Source: Gordonia sp. SL306
GTDB lineage: Bacteria > Actinomycetota > Actinomycetes > Mycobacteriales > Mycobacteriaceae
Length of the DNA: 64,000 nucleotides
NCBI RefSeq assembly: GCF_026625785.1
Contig: NZ_CP113063.1
Coordinates: 4,154,001 to 4,218,000 of the forward strand
Reading direction: 5' to 3'
Shown in pieces: positions 20,110 to 28,247 of the stretch (positions within the stretch are counted from its first letter, which is position 1; the number at the start of each line of letters is the position of its first letter). A model generated the notes under the pieces. That model saw only the letters and a program-made list of their open reading frames with translations. It was not told where the DNA came from and ran no database searches. The position numbers were made by a program, and so were the translations under genes.

Positions 20110-21417
20110 GTGAGTAGTGGTGTGCCCGTGCCCGCGTCACCGCCTGCGTCACCCCCGACGCCGCGGCTGGTGCGACGCGACGGCGGCCGCGTCATCGCGG
20201 GTGTCGCGGGCGGTATCGCCGACCACCTCGGCGTCGATGCGTTCCGCGTGCGTGTGGTCTTCATGGTGCTGGCCGCTCTCGCCGGAGCGGGAGTGCTCGC
20301 CTACGGACTGCTCTGGTTCTTCTGCCCGCCGGGTCAGGACACCGCTCCGCCTCCACCCGGCGAGCGACGGCAGGCGTACGGGCTCGCGCTGGTCGGCCTG
20401 GTCGCCATGTCGGTGGTCGGCTTCGCCGCATCCGGCACCCCGGCCGCATATCTGGTGCCTTTCGTCTTCGTCGTGGTCGGTGCCAGCCTGGTCTGGCGTG
20501 AGTTCGACACGTCACGTGCCTCGCCCGGGACCCCGCTGCTGACCTGGACCCGTCTGATCGGTGGCGCACTGCTGGTGATCGGCGGGCTGGTCGTGATCGT
20601 GCTCGCCGGGAACCAGAACTTCGGCGGTCTGTCCACCACCCTGTTGGCCGTCCTCGCGACGCTGATCGGTGTCCTGCTGCTCACGGTGCCGCTGTGGATG
20701 CGGATGTGGCGAGCACTCAACGAGGAGCGCGCCGCGCGCATCCGCAACGCCGAACGCGAGGAGATCGCCTCGCATCTGCACGATTCGGTGCTGCAGACAC
20801 TCGCGTTGATCCAGAAACAGGCAGGCAGGCCGGAGGAGGTGGTGCGACTCGCCCGCAGTCAGGAGCGCGAACTGCGTGGCTGGCTCTTCGGTGATCCCGC
20901 GCAACGAGCGGGATCGCTCTCGGCGAGCCTGCAGGGAGTCGGCGCCGAGGTGGAGGACGACTACGGCATCGAGGTCGAGGTGATCACCGTCGGCGACCTC
21001 CGTCCGGATGACGAGCCGGCGGCCGAGCGTCGTCGATGGTCGGCGTTGGTGGCCGCCACCCGTGAGGCGCTGATCAACGCGGCGAAGCACTCCGGCGAAC
21101 GCAAGGTCGATGTCTATGGTGAGGTGACCGACGAGCAGGTCGAGGTGTTCGTCCGTGATCGTGGTGTTGGCTTCGAGCCGGAGCACGTCGACGACGACCG
21201 CCAGGGCATCGCCCGGTCCATCCGGGCACGCATGGAGCGCGCGGGCGGTGACGTGGCGATCGACTCGGCACCGGAACGCGGCACGAATGTCCGTCTGACC
21301 ATGCCACGGGGAGCGGCCGGTGGCCCGGACCGGACGGACAAGGCGGACAAAGGCGATGTGGACGTGGAAACCGTTGTGATGGTCGAACACTCACGTGAAC
21401 AGGAAGGGCATCGATGA
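20110..21417 (+). CDS. PspC-domain sensor histidine kinase, NarL/LiaS type
   Basis: 435 aa. A PspC domain (RDGGRVIAGVAGGIADHLGVD) is followed by several membrane helices (about residues 55-195). The HisKA_3 phosphoacceptor box is EEIASHLHDSVLQTLALIQ with His224, then a HATPase_c domain with N-box REALINAAKHSG and G-box RDRGVGFEP. The GTG at 20110 is chosen because CAGTAT ends six bases before it; longer in-frame extensions cross into the divergent gene. The stop overlaps the response regulator ATG. The PspC fusion suggests direct sensing of membrane stress. Confidence 0.9.
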   Translation: MSSGVPVPASPPASPPTPRLVRRDGGRVIAGVAGGIADHLGVDAFRVRVVFMVLAALAGAGVLAYGLLWFFCPPGQDTAPPPPGERRQAYGLALVGLVAMSVVGFAASGTPAAYLVPFVFVVVGASLVWREFDTSRASPGTPLLTWTRLIGGALLVIGGLVVIVLAGNQNFGGLSTTLLAVLATLIGVLLLTVPLWMRMWRALNEERAARIRNAEREEIASHLHDSVLQTLALIQKQAGRPEEVVRLARSQERELRGWLFGDPAQRAGSLSASLQGVGAEVEDDYGIEVEVITVGDLRPDDEPAAERRRWSALVAATREALINAAKHSGERKVDVYGEVTDEQVEVFVRDRGVGFEPEHVDDDRQGIARSIRARMERAGGDVAIDSAPERGTNVRLTMPRGAAGGPDRTDKADKGDVDVETVVMVEHSREQEGHR

Positions 21418-22085
21418 CCGACACGGGGGTCTGCCGGATCTTTCTCGTCGACGACCATGCGGTGTTCCGGTCGGGTGTGCGCGCCGAACTGGCATCGGAA
21501 CCGGGACTGCTGGTGGCCGGCGAGGCCGGCACCGTGGCCGAGGCGGTCGAGGGAATCGTGCGGATACGTCCGGACGTCGTCCTGCTCGACGTCCACATGC
21601 CGTCCGGCGGTGGCGTCGCGGTGTTACGCGGTGTCACCGATGCGATGCCCGAAGACGACGCGCCGGTCTTCTTGGCGCTCAGCGTGTCCGATGCGGCCGA
21701 GGACGTCATCGCGACGATCCGTGCCGGCGCACGTGGCTATGTCACCAAGACCATCGGCGGGAAGGAACTCGCGGACGCCGTGCGGCGGGTCGCCGACGGC
21801 GACGCGGTCTTCAGCCCGCGTCTCGCCGGATTCGTCCTGGACTCCTTCACCGGTCGGTCCACCGCCCCGGAGCCACCGCTCGACCCCGAGCTCGACTCGC
21901 TCACCAGGCGCGAACTCGAGGTGCTCCGCCTGCTCGCCCGCGGCTACACCTACCGGGAGATCGCCGACGAGCTGTTCATCTCCATCAAGACGGTCGAGAC
22001 GCACGCCTCGAACGTGCTGCGAAAGACGCAGCAGTCGAACCGGAATGCGCTGACCCGGTGGGCGGCTACCCGGCACATCGGCTGA
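21414..22085 (+). CDS. NarL/LuxR-family response regulator
   Basis: 223 aa. Receiver domain with acidic pair Asp13-Asp14, phosphoacceptor Asp59 in VVLLDVHMP, and lysine in GYVTKT. The C-terminal LuxR-type HTH is LTRRELEVLRLLARGYTYREIA then SIKTVETHASNVLRK. It overlaps the histidine kinase by four bases and is its obvious partner. No target promoter can be read from the window, though the divergent PspC gene is a good candidate for autoregulation. Confidence 0.93.
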   Translation: MTDTGVCRIFLVDDHAVFRSGVRAELASEPGLLVAGEAGTVAEAVEGIVRIRPDVVLLDVHMPSGGGVAVLRGVTDAMPEDDAPVFLALSVSDAAEDVIATIRAGARGYVTKTIGGKELADAVRRVADGDAVFSPRLAGFVLDSFTGRSTAPEPPLDPELDSLTRRELEVLRLLARGYTYREIADELFISIKTVETHASNVLRKTQQSNRNALTRWAATRHIG

Positions 22086-22095
22086 CCCGCACCCT

Positions 22096-22158
22096 CGCCG
22101 ATCGTGCGCAGTTCCCCGTCGACTGTGCGCAGTGTCGCGCCGATCGTGCGCGGTCGTC
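22096..22158. repeat. three 21-bp tandem repeats at a convergent junction
   Basis: Units start at 22096, 22117 and 22138, exactly 21 bp apart. The first 16 bases read CGCCGATCGTGCGCAG, CGTCGACTGTGCGCAG and CGCCGATCGTGCGCGG. They fill the gap between the response regulator and the convergent kinase gene, and the last unit reaches that gene's stop codon. Each holds TGCGC. The function is unknown. Confidence 0.75.
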
Positions 22159-23383
22159 AGCCGGCGAGCGCGATCAGCAAGATCACCACGATCGCGAGGA
22201 TCACGAAGAACGCGAGGATCGCGATCGCCAGTGCCGTGGTCGATGTCGAGGCCTTCCCGGCATGGCCCGGCCGGGGCTCGTCCGGCTTCGGCTGGTATCG
22301 GTTCCCGGACTCGAAGGTGGTGTGTGGCGGCTCGGTCGACAGGGTCGGTGCGGGCCCGTGGAGCGTCGGTCCGGGACGCCCGGGCGCCGACGGTCCGCCG
22401 ACCGGCAGGTGCGTACCGGTCGGGTGGGTCCGCGGTGGCCGGGGCGCTCGTTGCGCCCACACCGGGACTCCGCCGTCGGGCTTGGTGAGCGGGCTGGTCA
22501 GCGCCTGATGCACCGACCCACGCGGACCCGCGGCCACCTGCGCGAGCAGATCGCGGGACTCGCTCATGGTCGGTCGCTTCGCCGGATTGGGTTCGAGCAT
22601 GCGCAACAGGACCGGACGCAGCTCGCCCGCCTTTGTCATCGGGTTGATCTGTGCACGAGCGACCTTGTGCAGCAACACCAATGAGTTGTCGTCGACCCCG
22701 AACGGTGGCTGTCCCTCGACGACGGTGTACACCGTCGCTCCCAGGGAGTAGACGTCCGATGCTTCTCCGGGCTCGGCGCCGCGGGCGACCTCGGGCGCGA
22801 AATATGCAGGGGTACCGGTGATCACGCCCGTCTGTGTGAGGCTGACGTCGTCCTTCACGCGGGAGATGCCGAAGTCGGTGATCTTCACGAGGCCTGCGTT
22901 GCGGCCGGTCGTCGTGATCAGGATGTTGCCCGGTTTGATGTCGCGGTGGATGATGCCTGCGACATGTGCCTCGGTCATCGCGTCGGCCACCTGGGCGCCG
23001 ATCTGAGCGGCCTGCTGGGGCCCCAGAGTTCTTGTGGTGTGCAGGATCTGGGCGACACTCCGCGAGGGGAGGTACTCCATCACGAGCCACGGTTCACCGC
23101 TGTCGAGGGCGACGTCGTGCATGGCGACCGCATTGCGATGCGAGAGCCTGGCCGCGATCCGGCCCTCCCGCATCGCGCGCTTGCGGACGTTCTCGGCCGT
23201 CTCGTCGCTGAGGCCTTCGGTGGAGACCACCTGCTTCACCGCGACGTCGCGGGCCAGCAGTTGGTCGCGGGCCAACCACACCGTGCCCATACCGCCGCCG
23301 CCGATACGCGACTGTAGGCGGTAGCGCCCGGCCACCAGGTACTGCGGCCCTGGCGTGCGGTGGCCCTCATGGGTGGTCGACAT
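22157..23383 (-). CDS. membrane Ser/Thr protein kinase (PknB-like Hanks kinase)
   Basis: 408 aa from ATG 23383. Kinase features in order: Gly loop IGGGGMGTVW (27-36), ATP Lys50, catalytic HRDIKPGN (146-153, Asp148), DFG 170-172, and GTPAYFAPEVARG. A Pro-rich juxtamembrane region of about 110 residues leads to one C-terminal membrane helix (LAIAILAFFVILAIVVILL) with almost no outside sequence, so there is no PASTA sensor. I prefer 23383 to the ATG nine bases upstream because TATCAT (23391-23396) is placed seven bases before it, which would overlap the upstream ATG. Substrates are unknown; the neighbouring two-component system is possible. Confidence 0.9.
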   Translation of the reverse strand: MSTTHEGHRTPGPQYLVAGRYRLQSRIGGGGMGTVWLARDQLLARDVAVKQVVSTEGLSDETAENVRKRAMREGRIAARLSHRNAVAMHDVALDSGEPWLVMEYLPSRSVAQILHTTRTLGPQQAAQIGAQVADAMTEAHVAGIIHRDIKPGNILITTTGRNAGLVKITDFGISRVKDDVSLTQTGVITGTPAYFAPEVARGAEPGEASDVYSLGATVYTVVEGQPPFGVDDNSLVLLHKVARAQINPMTKAGELRPVLLRMLEPNPAKRPTMSESRDLLAQVAAGPRGSVHQALTSPLTKPDGGVPVWAQRAPRPPRTHPTGTHLPVGGPSAPGRPGPTLHGPAPTLSTEPPHTTFESGNRYQPKPDEPRPGHAGKASTSTTALAIAILAFFVILAIVVILLIALAG

Positions 23384-23428
23384 AGGCTGCATGATAGTCG
23401 TGCCGGTCGGGGTTGGGTGCGCCCGCGC

Positions 23429-23460
23429 TTGACAGGGCGATCGCACATATGTTCGACTCT
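23429..23460 (+). promoter_or_regulatory. SOS-type promoter of the radical SAM gene
   Basis: TTGACA (23429-23434) is a consensus -35. TCGCAC-ATAT-GTTCGA at 23441-23456 matches the actinobacterial LexA box TCGAAC-N4-GTTCGA at 11 of 12 fixed positions. The -10 is less clear; GACTCT at 23455-23460 is possible but 20 bp away. The box lies where bound LexA would block transcription of the gene at 23465. Confidence 0.65.
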
Positions 23461-23464
23461 GGGT

Positions 23465-24487
23465 ATGCGGTGGTCCGACCAGGGGGTCGAGGTCGACGAC
23501 GGCGCGCTGCCCGGTCTGGGCAAGGCGGGTCTCGTGCGCTCGGTGCAGACCCCCGAATTCGAAGGTGTCACCTTCCACGAGGTGCTGGCCAAGAGTGCCC
23601 TCAATCAGGTTCCGGATGCCGCGAACTTGCCGTTTCGGTTCACGGTCAACACCTTTCGAGGCTGCACCCATGCGTGTCGGTACTGTTTCGCGCGGCCGAC
23701 ACATGAGTATCTCGATCTCGATGCCGGTCAGGACTTCGACAGTCAGGTCGTGGTCAAGCTCAACGTGGCGGCCGTGCTCCGCAAGGAACTGCGGCGCCGG
23801 TCATGGAGTCGGGAGACGGTCGCGTTGGGGACCAACACCGATCCTTATCAGCGGGCCGAGGGGCGTTATCGGCTGATGCCGGGGGTGATCTCGGCGCTCG
23901 CGGAGTCGGCGACCCCGTTCTCGATCCTGACGAAGGGGACGTTGCTGCGCCGGGACCTGCCCTTGTTGCGACAGGCGGCGCGCAAGGTCCCGGTGAGCAT
24001 CGCGATCTCACTGGCGATGCACGATGTCGAGTTGCAGAAATCGCTGGAGCCGGGCACCCCGTCGCCGAGGGCGCGGCTGGAACTGATCCGCGCGGTCGCC
24101 GATGCGGGCTTCGCCCCGCACGTGATGGTGGCGCCGGTGATCCCCTATCTGAGTGATTCCACCTCGCACCTCGACGACTTGTTGTCGGCGCTCGCCGATG
24201 CGGGTGCGGCCGGGGTGACCGCGTTCCCCATGCATCTGCGTGGATCCACCAAGCCGTGGTTCATGGAGTGGTTGGCCGAGCATCACCCGGCCCTGGTTCG
24301 CCGGTACCGCGGTCTCTACGGGCGAGGTGCCTACGTGACGCCGGAGTACTCGGCATGGTTGCGGGACCGGATGCGGCCGCTGGTGCAGCAGTACGGTCTG
24401 GCGGGAGCCCAGGGCCTGCGAGGGTCGGCGACGCCGGCGGAGCCGGTCGCGAGGCCCGAGTTGCAGCAGACCCTCACCCTCTTCTGA
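23465..24487 (+). CDS. SplB-like radical SAM protein (Rv2578c family)
   Basis: 340 aa. The radical SAM cluster motif is GCTHACRYCF with Cys67, Cys71 and Cys74, within the FRGCxHxCxYCFAR context of the COG1533 (SplB, spore photoproduct lyase-like) group. Further family segments are ALGTNTDPYQRAEGRYRLM and PFSILTKGTLLRRDL. Actinobacterial members such as Rv2578c have no known reaction. The start ATG 23465 follows a promoter with a LexA-type box, and the gene lies just upstream of imuA'-imuB, so a DNA damage role is plausible. An in-frame start at 23360 would overlap the divergent kinase gene and is rejected. Confidence 0.88.
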   Translation: MRWSDQGVEVDDGALPGLGKAGLVRSVQTPEFEGVTFHEVLAKSALNQVPDAANLPFRFTVNTFRGCTHACRYCFARPTHEYLDLDAGQDFDSQVVVKLNVAAVLRKELRRRSWSRETVALGTNTDPYQRAEGRYRLMPGVISALAESATPFSILTKGTLLRRDLPLLRQAARKVPVSIAISLAMHDVELQKSLEPGTPSPRARLELIRAVADAGFAPHVMVAPVIPYLSDSTSHLDDLLSALADAGAAGVTAFPMHLRGSTKPWFMEWLAEHHPALVRRYRGLYGRGAYVTPEYSAWLRDRMRPLVQQYGLAGAQGLRGSATPAEPVARPELQQTLTLF

Positions 24488-24531
24488 CCCACCCCACCCA
24501 TCCCAACCACCCCACCCTCTCCCGACACACC

Positions 24532-24614
24532 CCACCCGCAGCCGCGACGGTTCCCGTCATCCGCGCCCCCTTTTTCCCGTCGCGGATGACGGGAACCGTC
24601 GCGGCTGCGGGTGG
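24532..24614. repeat. 34-bp perfect inverted repeat after the radical SAM gene
   Basis: Arm 24532-24565 and arm 24581-24614 are exact reverse complements over 34 bp, with a 15-nt loop (24566-24580) containing TTTTT. The left arm starts CCACCCGCAGCCGCGACGGT. C-rich sequence lies before and G-rich sequence after, so weaker pairing may extend further. It lies between the radical SAM gene and the imuA' promoter, and is most simply a very strong transcription barrier or terminator. Confidence 0.85.
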
Positions 24615-24665
24615 TGGGCTGGGGGGGGTGGGGGGGGGGGTGGTGCGGGTGTGGGGGTTGGGGGT
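24611..24665 (+). other. G-tract region with quadruplex potential
   Basis: The plus strand carries runs of 8, 10, 3, 5 and 5 G (counting from 24621) separated by one to six bases, plus GGG at 24616-24618. This exceeds the usual G3+N1-7 quadruplex rule. The strand complementary to it is matched by C-runs at 24490-24537. It lies 5-60 bp upstream of the imuA' -35 element. Confidence 0.6.
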
Positions 24666-24668
24666 GCG

Positions 24669-24723
24669 TTGACGGTTGTCGGTGGGCCGTCCTAGGATGA
24701 AATCGAATCGAAAACATGTTCGA
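24669..24723 (+). promoter_or_regulatory. SOS promoter of imuA'-imuB
   Basis: TTGACG (24669-24674), 18 bp, TAGGAT (24693-24698) forms a good promoter. TCGAAA-ACAT-GTTCGA at 24708-24723 matches the LexA box at 11 of 12 fixed positions and sits just after the predicted transcription start. LexA repression of this operon is established in mycobacteria. Confidence 0.75.
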
Positions 24724-24779
24724 ACAGCATGCATCTTCCCTGCGCGCTGATTGCGGAAAGTCGCAGTTCAGGAGGGTGT

Positions 24780-25553
24780 ATGGGTACGTCTGCGGGTGTT
24801 GTCACAGATGGGGCGGTCAGCCACGATCTGGATCGTCTCCGACGGCAGATCGCGGTGATGTCGGGACGCCCCGATCACCACTCTGTCGAGGTTGCCGACC
24901 GATCGGCCGGGGTGTTGCCGGTGCCGGGCGCGCTGGCCGATCTGCTGCCCCGACGTGGCCTGGCCCGGGGGAGTGTGGTCACGATCTCCGGCGCCCGATC
25001 GATCCTGTTGTCGGTGATCGCATCGGTGAGCGGGTCGGGTTGCCAGGTGGGAATCGTGGGTCTGCCCCAGCTCAACTACGGGGCGGTCGCGGAACTCGGC
25101 GGCGATCTGTCGCGGATCGCCACGGTGCCGAATCCGGGGGTCGACCCGATCGAGGTGGCGGGGGTGCTGCTCGACGGGATGGATCTCGTCGTGCTCGGCC
25201 TGGGCGACGTCGCGGTGCCGCCATCCCGGACCCGGGTGGTGATGGGTCGGGTGCGCAAGCAGTTGTCGACATTGATCACTGCCGGCGGAACGTGGCCCGG
25301 GGCGCAGCTCCGCCTGGACGCGGAGGTGGTGACCTACCGGCATCTGCCCGGCGGCATCGGTTCGATCGACCTCGCCACTGCCCGGGCGGGGTATGGCCGG
25401 ATCGGCGGGATGTCTCTGCAGGTGTCCGTCACCGATCGGGGTCATCAACGTGAGACAGGTGAGATCGATGTGGTGGCAGGAGGTTTCGGTGCCACCGGAC
25501 AGGTGGATCTGGTGCCGTCGCCGACGCGTCCGAGTCTTGCGGTGGCCAACTGA
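24780..25553 (+). CDS. imuA': mutasome accessory protein ImuA'
   Basis: 257 aa. The protein has a RecA-like core (VVTISGARSILLSVIASVSG, then CQVGIVGLPQLNYGAVAELG) but no intact Walker A lysine, as in the actinobacterial ImuA' rather than proteobacterial ImuA. ImuA' is required with ImuB and DnaE2 for damage-induced mutagenesis in mycobacteria. ATG 24780 is supported by AGGAGG four to five bases upstream; an in-frame ATG at 24729 lies close to the SOS box and lacks a site. The TGA overlaps the imuB ATG. Confidence 0.88.
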   Translation: MGTSAGVVTDGAVSHDLDRLRRQIAVMSGRPDHHSVEVADRSAGVLPVPGALADLLPRRGLARGSVVTISGARSILLSVIASVSGSGCQVGIVGLPQLNYGAVAELGGDLSRIATVPNPGVDPIEVAGVLLDGMDLVVLGLGDVAVPPSRTRVVMGRVRKQLSTLITAGGTWPGAQLRLDAEVVTYRHLPGGIGSIDLATARAGYGRIGGMSLQVSVTDRGHQRETGEIDVVAGGFGATGQVDLVPSPTRPSLAVAN

Positions 25554-27163
25554 TGGCGGCGCCGATGACCTCCCCGGTCATCCCCGCCGGCCGTGTTCTC
25601 GCGCTGTGGTGTCCGGACTGGCCCGCGACGGCCGCCGCGATGGCCGACGACCTCCCGCCACAGCATCCGATCGCGGTGCTGCACGCCAACCGCGTGATCG
25701 CCTGCTCGGCGCCGGCGCGCAGCGTGGGCGTACGGCGCGGGATGCGTAAACGGCAGGCGCAGTCGGCCTGTCCGGAGATGACCGTCGTCACCACCGACGA
25801 TCACCGCGACGGCAGGTTCTTCGAGCCGGTGGTCGCGGTGGTGGCCGACCTGGTGCCGGTCGTCGAGGTGCTGCGTCCGGGACTCCTGGTGGTGCCCTCG
25901 TCCAATGCCACCCGGTATTTCGGTGGCGAGGACGTACTGGCCGAGAAGCTGATCGATGCGGTGGCCGCATCCGGTGTGGAGGCGCATGTGGGGGTGGCCG
26001 ACGAGCTGTTCACCGCAGTGCTGGCGGCACGGCACGGCGCTCACGTCGAGCCGGGTGGCGATGCCGTCTATCTGGCCGGCCGCCCGGTCGCCGACCTCGC
26101 CGTCGAACCCAGCCTGAGCGATCCGACCAGGACCGAGTTGGTCGATCTGCTCCGTCGCCTGGGGATCTCGACGATCGGCGCCTTTGCCGATCTGCCGGCA
26201 GGCGATGTCGCGACCCGCTTCTCCGCCGATGCAATGACCGCGCACCGACTGGCCAACGCCGTACCGGGCCGACCGCCGTCGGGGCAGATCTCCCCGGTCG
26301 ACCTGGTGATCGAGCATCGCTGTGATCCGCCGATCGACCGTGTCGATGCGGCGGCGTTCCTCGGCCGTCGCCTGGCCGATGCGTTGGCACGACGGTTGGC
26401 TGCGGCATCAGTTGCCTGCACGCGGCTCACCGTGGAGGCGGTCACCGAACGGGGACAGCGTCATTCCCGGACCTGGAGATGTGCCCAGCCGCTGACCCCG
26501 GAGGCCACCGCGGACCGCATCCGCTGGCAGCTCGAGGGGTGGCTGACCGGTGGCCGGGCCGGTGCGGAGGGTCGGCCGGATGCGCCGATCGATGTACTGC
26601 GCCTCGAGCCGGTCGAGGTGGTCGCTGCCGGAGCGCTGCAGTACTCGTTGAACGGCAACGGATTACCCGAAGATCCGGAGGTCGACGAGCGGGCCCGTCG
26701 ATCCCTGGTCCGGGTACAGGGGCTGCTCGGTGGTGACGCCGTGCAACTCCCGATCCGGAGTGGCGGACGTGGTCCCGGAGACCGGATCACGATGGTGTCC
26801 CTCGGGGACGAACGGGTCCCGGCGCGCAATCCCGATGCGCCGTGGCCGGGTCGGCTGCCGCAACCGACCCCAGCGGTGTTGCTGGACACCCCGATCCAGA
26901 TGCTCGACCTGACCGGGAGCCCGGTGGAGGTGACCGCCCGGGGTTGTTTCTCCACCGAACCCACCACGATTCGGATGGAACGTCGCGGTCGGACACGAGG
27001 CGGCGCCTGGGAACTGCGCTGGTGGGCCGGACCCTGGCCCACCGGCATCGATACGGATACGGGCGGGATCACCGCGCGGGCACAGGTCCTGCTCGACGAC
27101 TCGCGTGCGCTGCTGCTGAGCTATCGGGCGGAGAAGTGGGTGGTCGAGGGGGTGTACGAGTGA
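25553..27163 (+). CDS. imuB: Y-family polymerase-like mutasome protein ImuB
   Basis: 536 aa. Y-family fold pieces are seen (VLALWCPDWPATAAA, then VIACSAPARSVGVRRGMRKRQA) but the palm acidic residues of active Y polymerases are not in place, as known for ImuB. A clamp-binding type motif QLPIR is at residues 398-402, consistent with ImuB's role as the beta-clamp hub that brings DnaE2 to lesions. The C-terminal about 130 residues (TPIQMLDLTGSPVEVTARGC onward) are typical of ImuB. The ATG overlaps the imuA' stop. Confidence 0.92.
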   Translation: MAAPMTSPVIPAGRVLALWCPDWPATAAAMADDLPPQHPIAVLHANRVIACSAPARSVGVRRGMRKRQAQSACPEMTVVTTDDHRDGRFFEPVVAVVADLVPVVEVLRPGLLVVPSSNATRYFGGEDVLAEKLIDAVAASGVEAHVGVADELFTAVLAARHGAHVEPGGDAVYLAGRPVADLAVEPSLSDPTRTELVDLLRRLGISTIGAFADLPAGDVATRFSADAMTAHRLANAVPGRPPSGQISPVDLVIEHRCDPPIDRVDAAAFLGRRLADALARRLAAASVACTRLTVEAVTERGQRHSRTWRCAQPLTPEATADRIRWQLEGWLTGGRAGAEGRPDAPIDVLRLEPVEVVAAGALQYSLNGNGLPEDPEVDERARRSLVRVQGLLGGDAVQLPIRSGGRGPGDRITMVSLGDERVPARNPDAPWPGRLPQPTPAVLLDTPIQMLDLTGSPVEVTARGCFSTEPTTIRMERRGRTRGGAWELRWWAGPWPTGIDTDTGGITARAQVLLDDSRALLLSYRAEKWVVEGVYE

Positions 27164-27170
27164 CCGGTCA

Positions 27171-28247
27171 TCACGAGTTGGCGCCGCGGCCGATCACCGA
27201 CCACCCGGTCGACGCTCCGTCGGGCATCTCGGCGATCAATTCGTCGACCAGATTGACGGCGGTACACACGTGATTGGGTATCACCCGCAACCGGTCGCCG
27301 AGGACTGGTATGGCGGCAGGGGCGGTGTCCGACGGGAACCGGATCACCGCATGGTGTTCCGAGAGCGACGTGATGGTCGCATCAGGTGTGTCGAGCAGAC
27401 GTCCGAACCCCGACGTCCACGGCGGACGGTCGGCGCCGAGGATCTTGCTGCCCGCATCCACGACGATGCGATCGCCGGTTCGGTGGACCACGGTGGCCAC
27501 GGCGCACAGCGCGACATCTGCGAAACCGCACGATCCGAGTTCCACCTGCTGTGCGTCGTTGAACGGGTAGACGCCCGGACGGATCTCGGTCAGCACCCCT
27601 GGCTCGGCGAACTCGATCGTGGGCGTGGATCCGCCACTGCGCACCACGGGCTCGATCCCGCTGTCCCGCAGTCGTTCGGTGGCCACCGACAATGCGGTCA
27701 CCTCCTGCTGCGCGGCCCGGTGACGTGCATCGCCGGGGCCGTATCCGTGGCCGGGGAAGGTGAACACACCGACCACCCGCAGGCCCACATCTGCAGCTGC
27801 GGCCGCGATCACGCCGGATTCCCCGGGGTCGGCGCCGGTTCGGTGCTGGCCGGAGTCGACCTCCACCACGACGTCGGCATCGGCATCGCCGATCTCTGCG
27901 GCCAGTTGTCGTGCACCCTGCGCGGAGTCGACGGCCAGGCGAAGTCGGGCCTGCTCGGCGAGGGCACGAAGCCGAGGTCCCTTGTCGCCGGACACCCAGA
28001 GTGGATACGCGATGAACAGATCCGCGCGGTCCGGTGCAATCGAGGCAAATGCCTCCGCCTCACCGATGGTCGCGACCGTCAACCCGACCGCGCCTGCCGC
28101 AAGCTGCCGTCGAGCGATCTCGGCGCACTTGTGGGTCTTCGCGTGTGGCCGCAGGTCGATGCCGGCGGCCCGTGCGCGTTCGGCAACTGCTCCGATGTTG
28201 CGGTCGAGCCGCGCGACGTCGACCGAGAGGAACGGTGTGTCGGTCAC
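27171..28247 (-). CDS. fold-III PLP enzyme, D-threonine aldolase/D-serine dehydratase-like
   Basis: 358 aa, alanine racemase-like N-terminal barrel. The PLP lysine is Lys37 in RPHAKTHK; a metal site is suggested by the late PNHVCTAVNL (His and Cys), as in D-threonine aldolase and eukaryotic-type D-serine dehydratase. It probably cleaves or deaminates a D-3-hydroxyamino acid. The GTG start (28247) overlaps the stop of acrA1, so the two share a transcript although their chemistry is unrelated. Exact substrate unknown. Confidence 0.85.
   Translation of the reverse strand: MTDTPFLSVDVARLDRNIGAVAERARAAGIDLRPHAKTHKCAEIARRQLAAGAVGLTVATIGEAEAFASIAPDRADLFIAYPLWVSGDKGPRLRALAEQARLRLAVDSAQGARQLAAEIGDADADVVVEVDSGQHRTGADPGESGVIAAAAADVGLRVVGVFTFPGHGYGPGDARHRAAQQEVTALSVATERLRDSGIEPVVRSGGSTPTIEFAEPGVLTEIRPGVYPFNDAQQVELGSCGFADVALCAVATVVHRTGDRIVVDAGSKILGADRPPWTSGFGRLLDTPDATITSLSEHHAVIRFPSDTAPAAIPVLGDRLRVIPNHVCTAVNLVDELIAEMPDGASTGWSVIGRGANS

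Noticed and set aside
24566..24575. TTTTT in the loop of the 34-bp inverted repeat as an intrinsic terminator U-tract
   Set aside because: The T-run is in the loop, not after the stem, so it cannot serve as the release tract.
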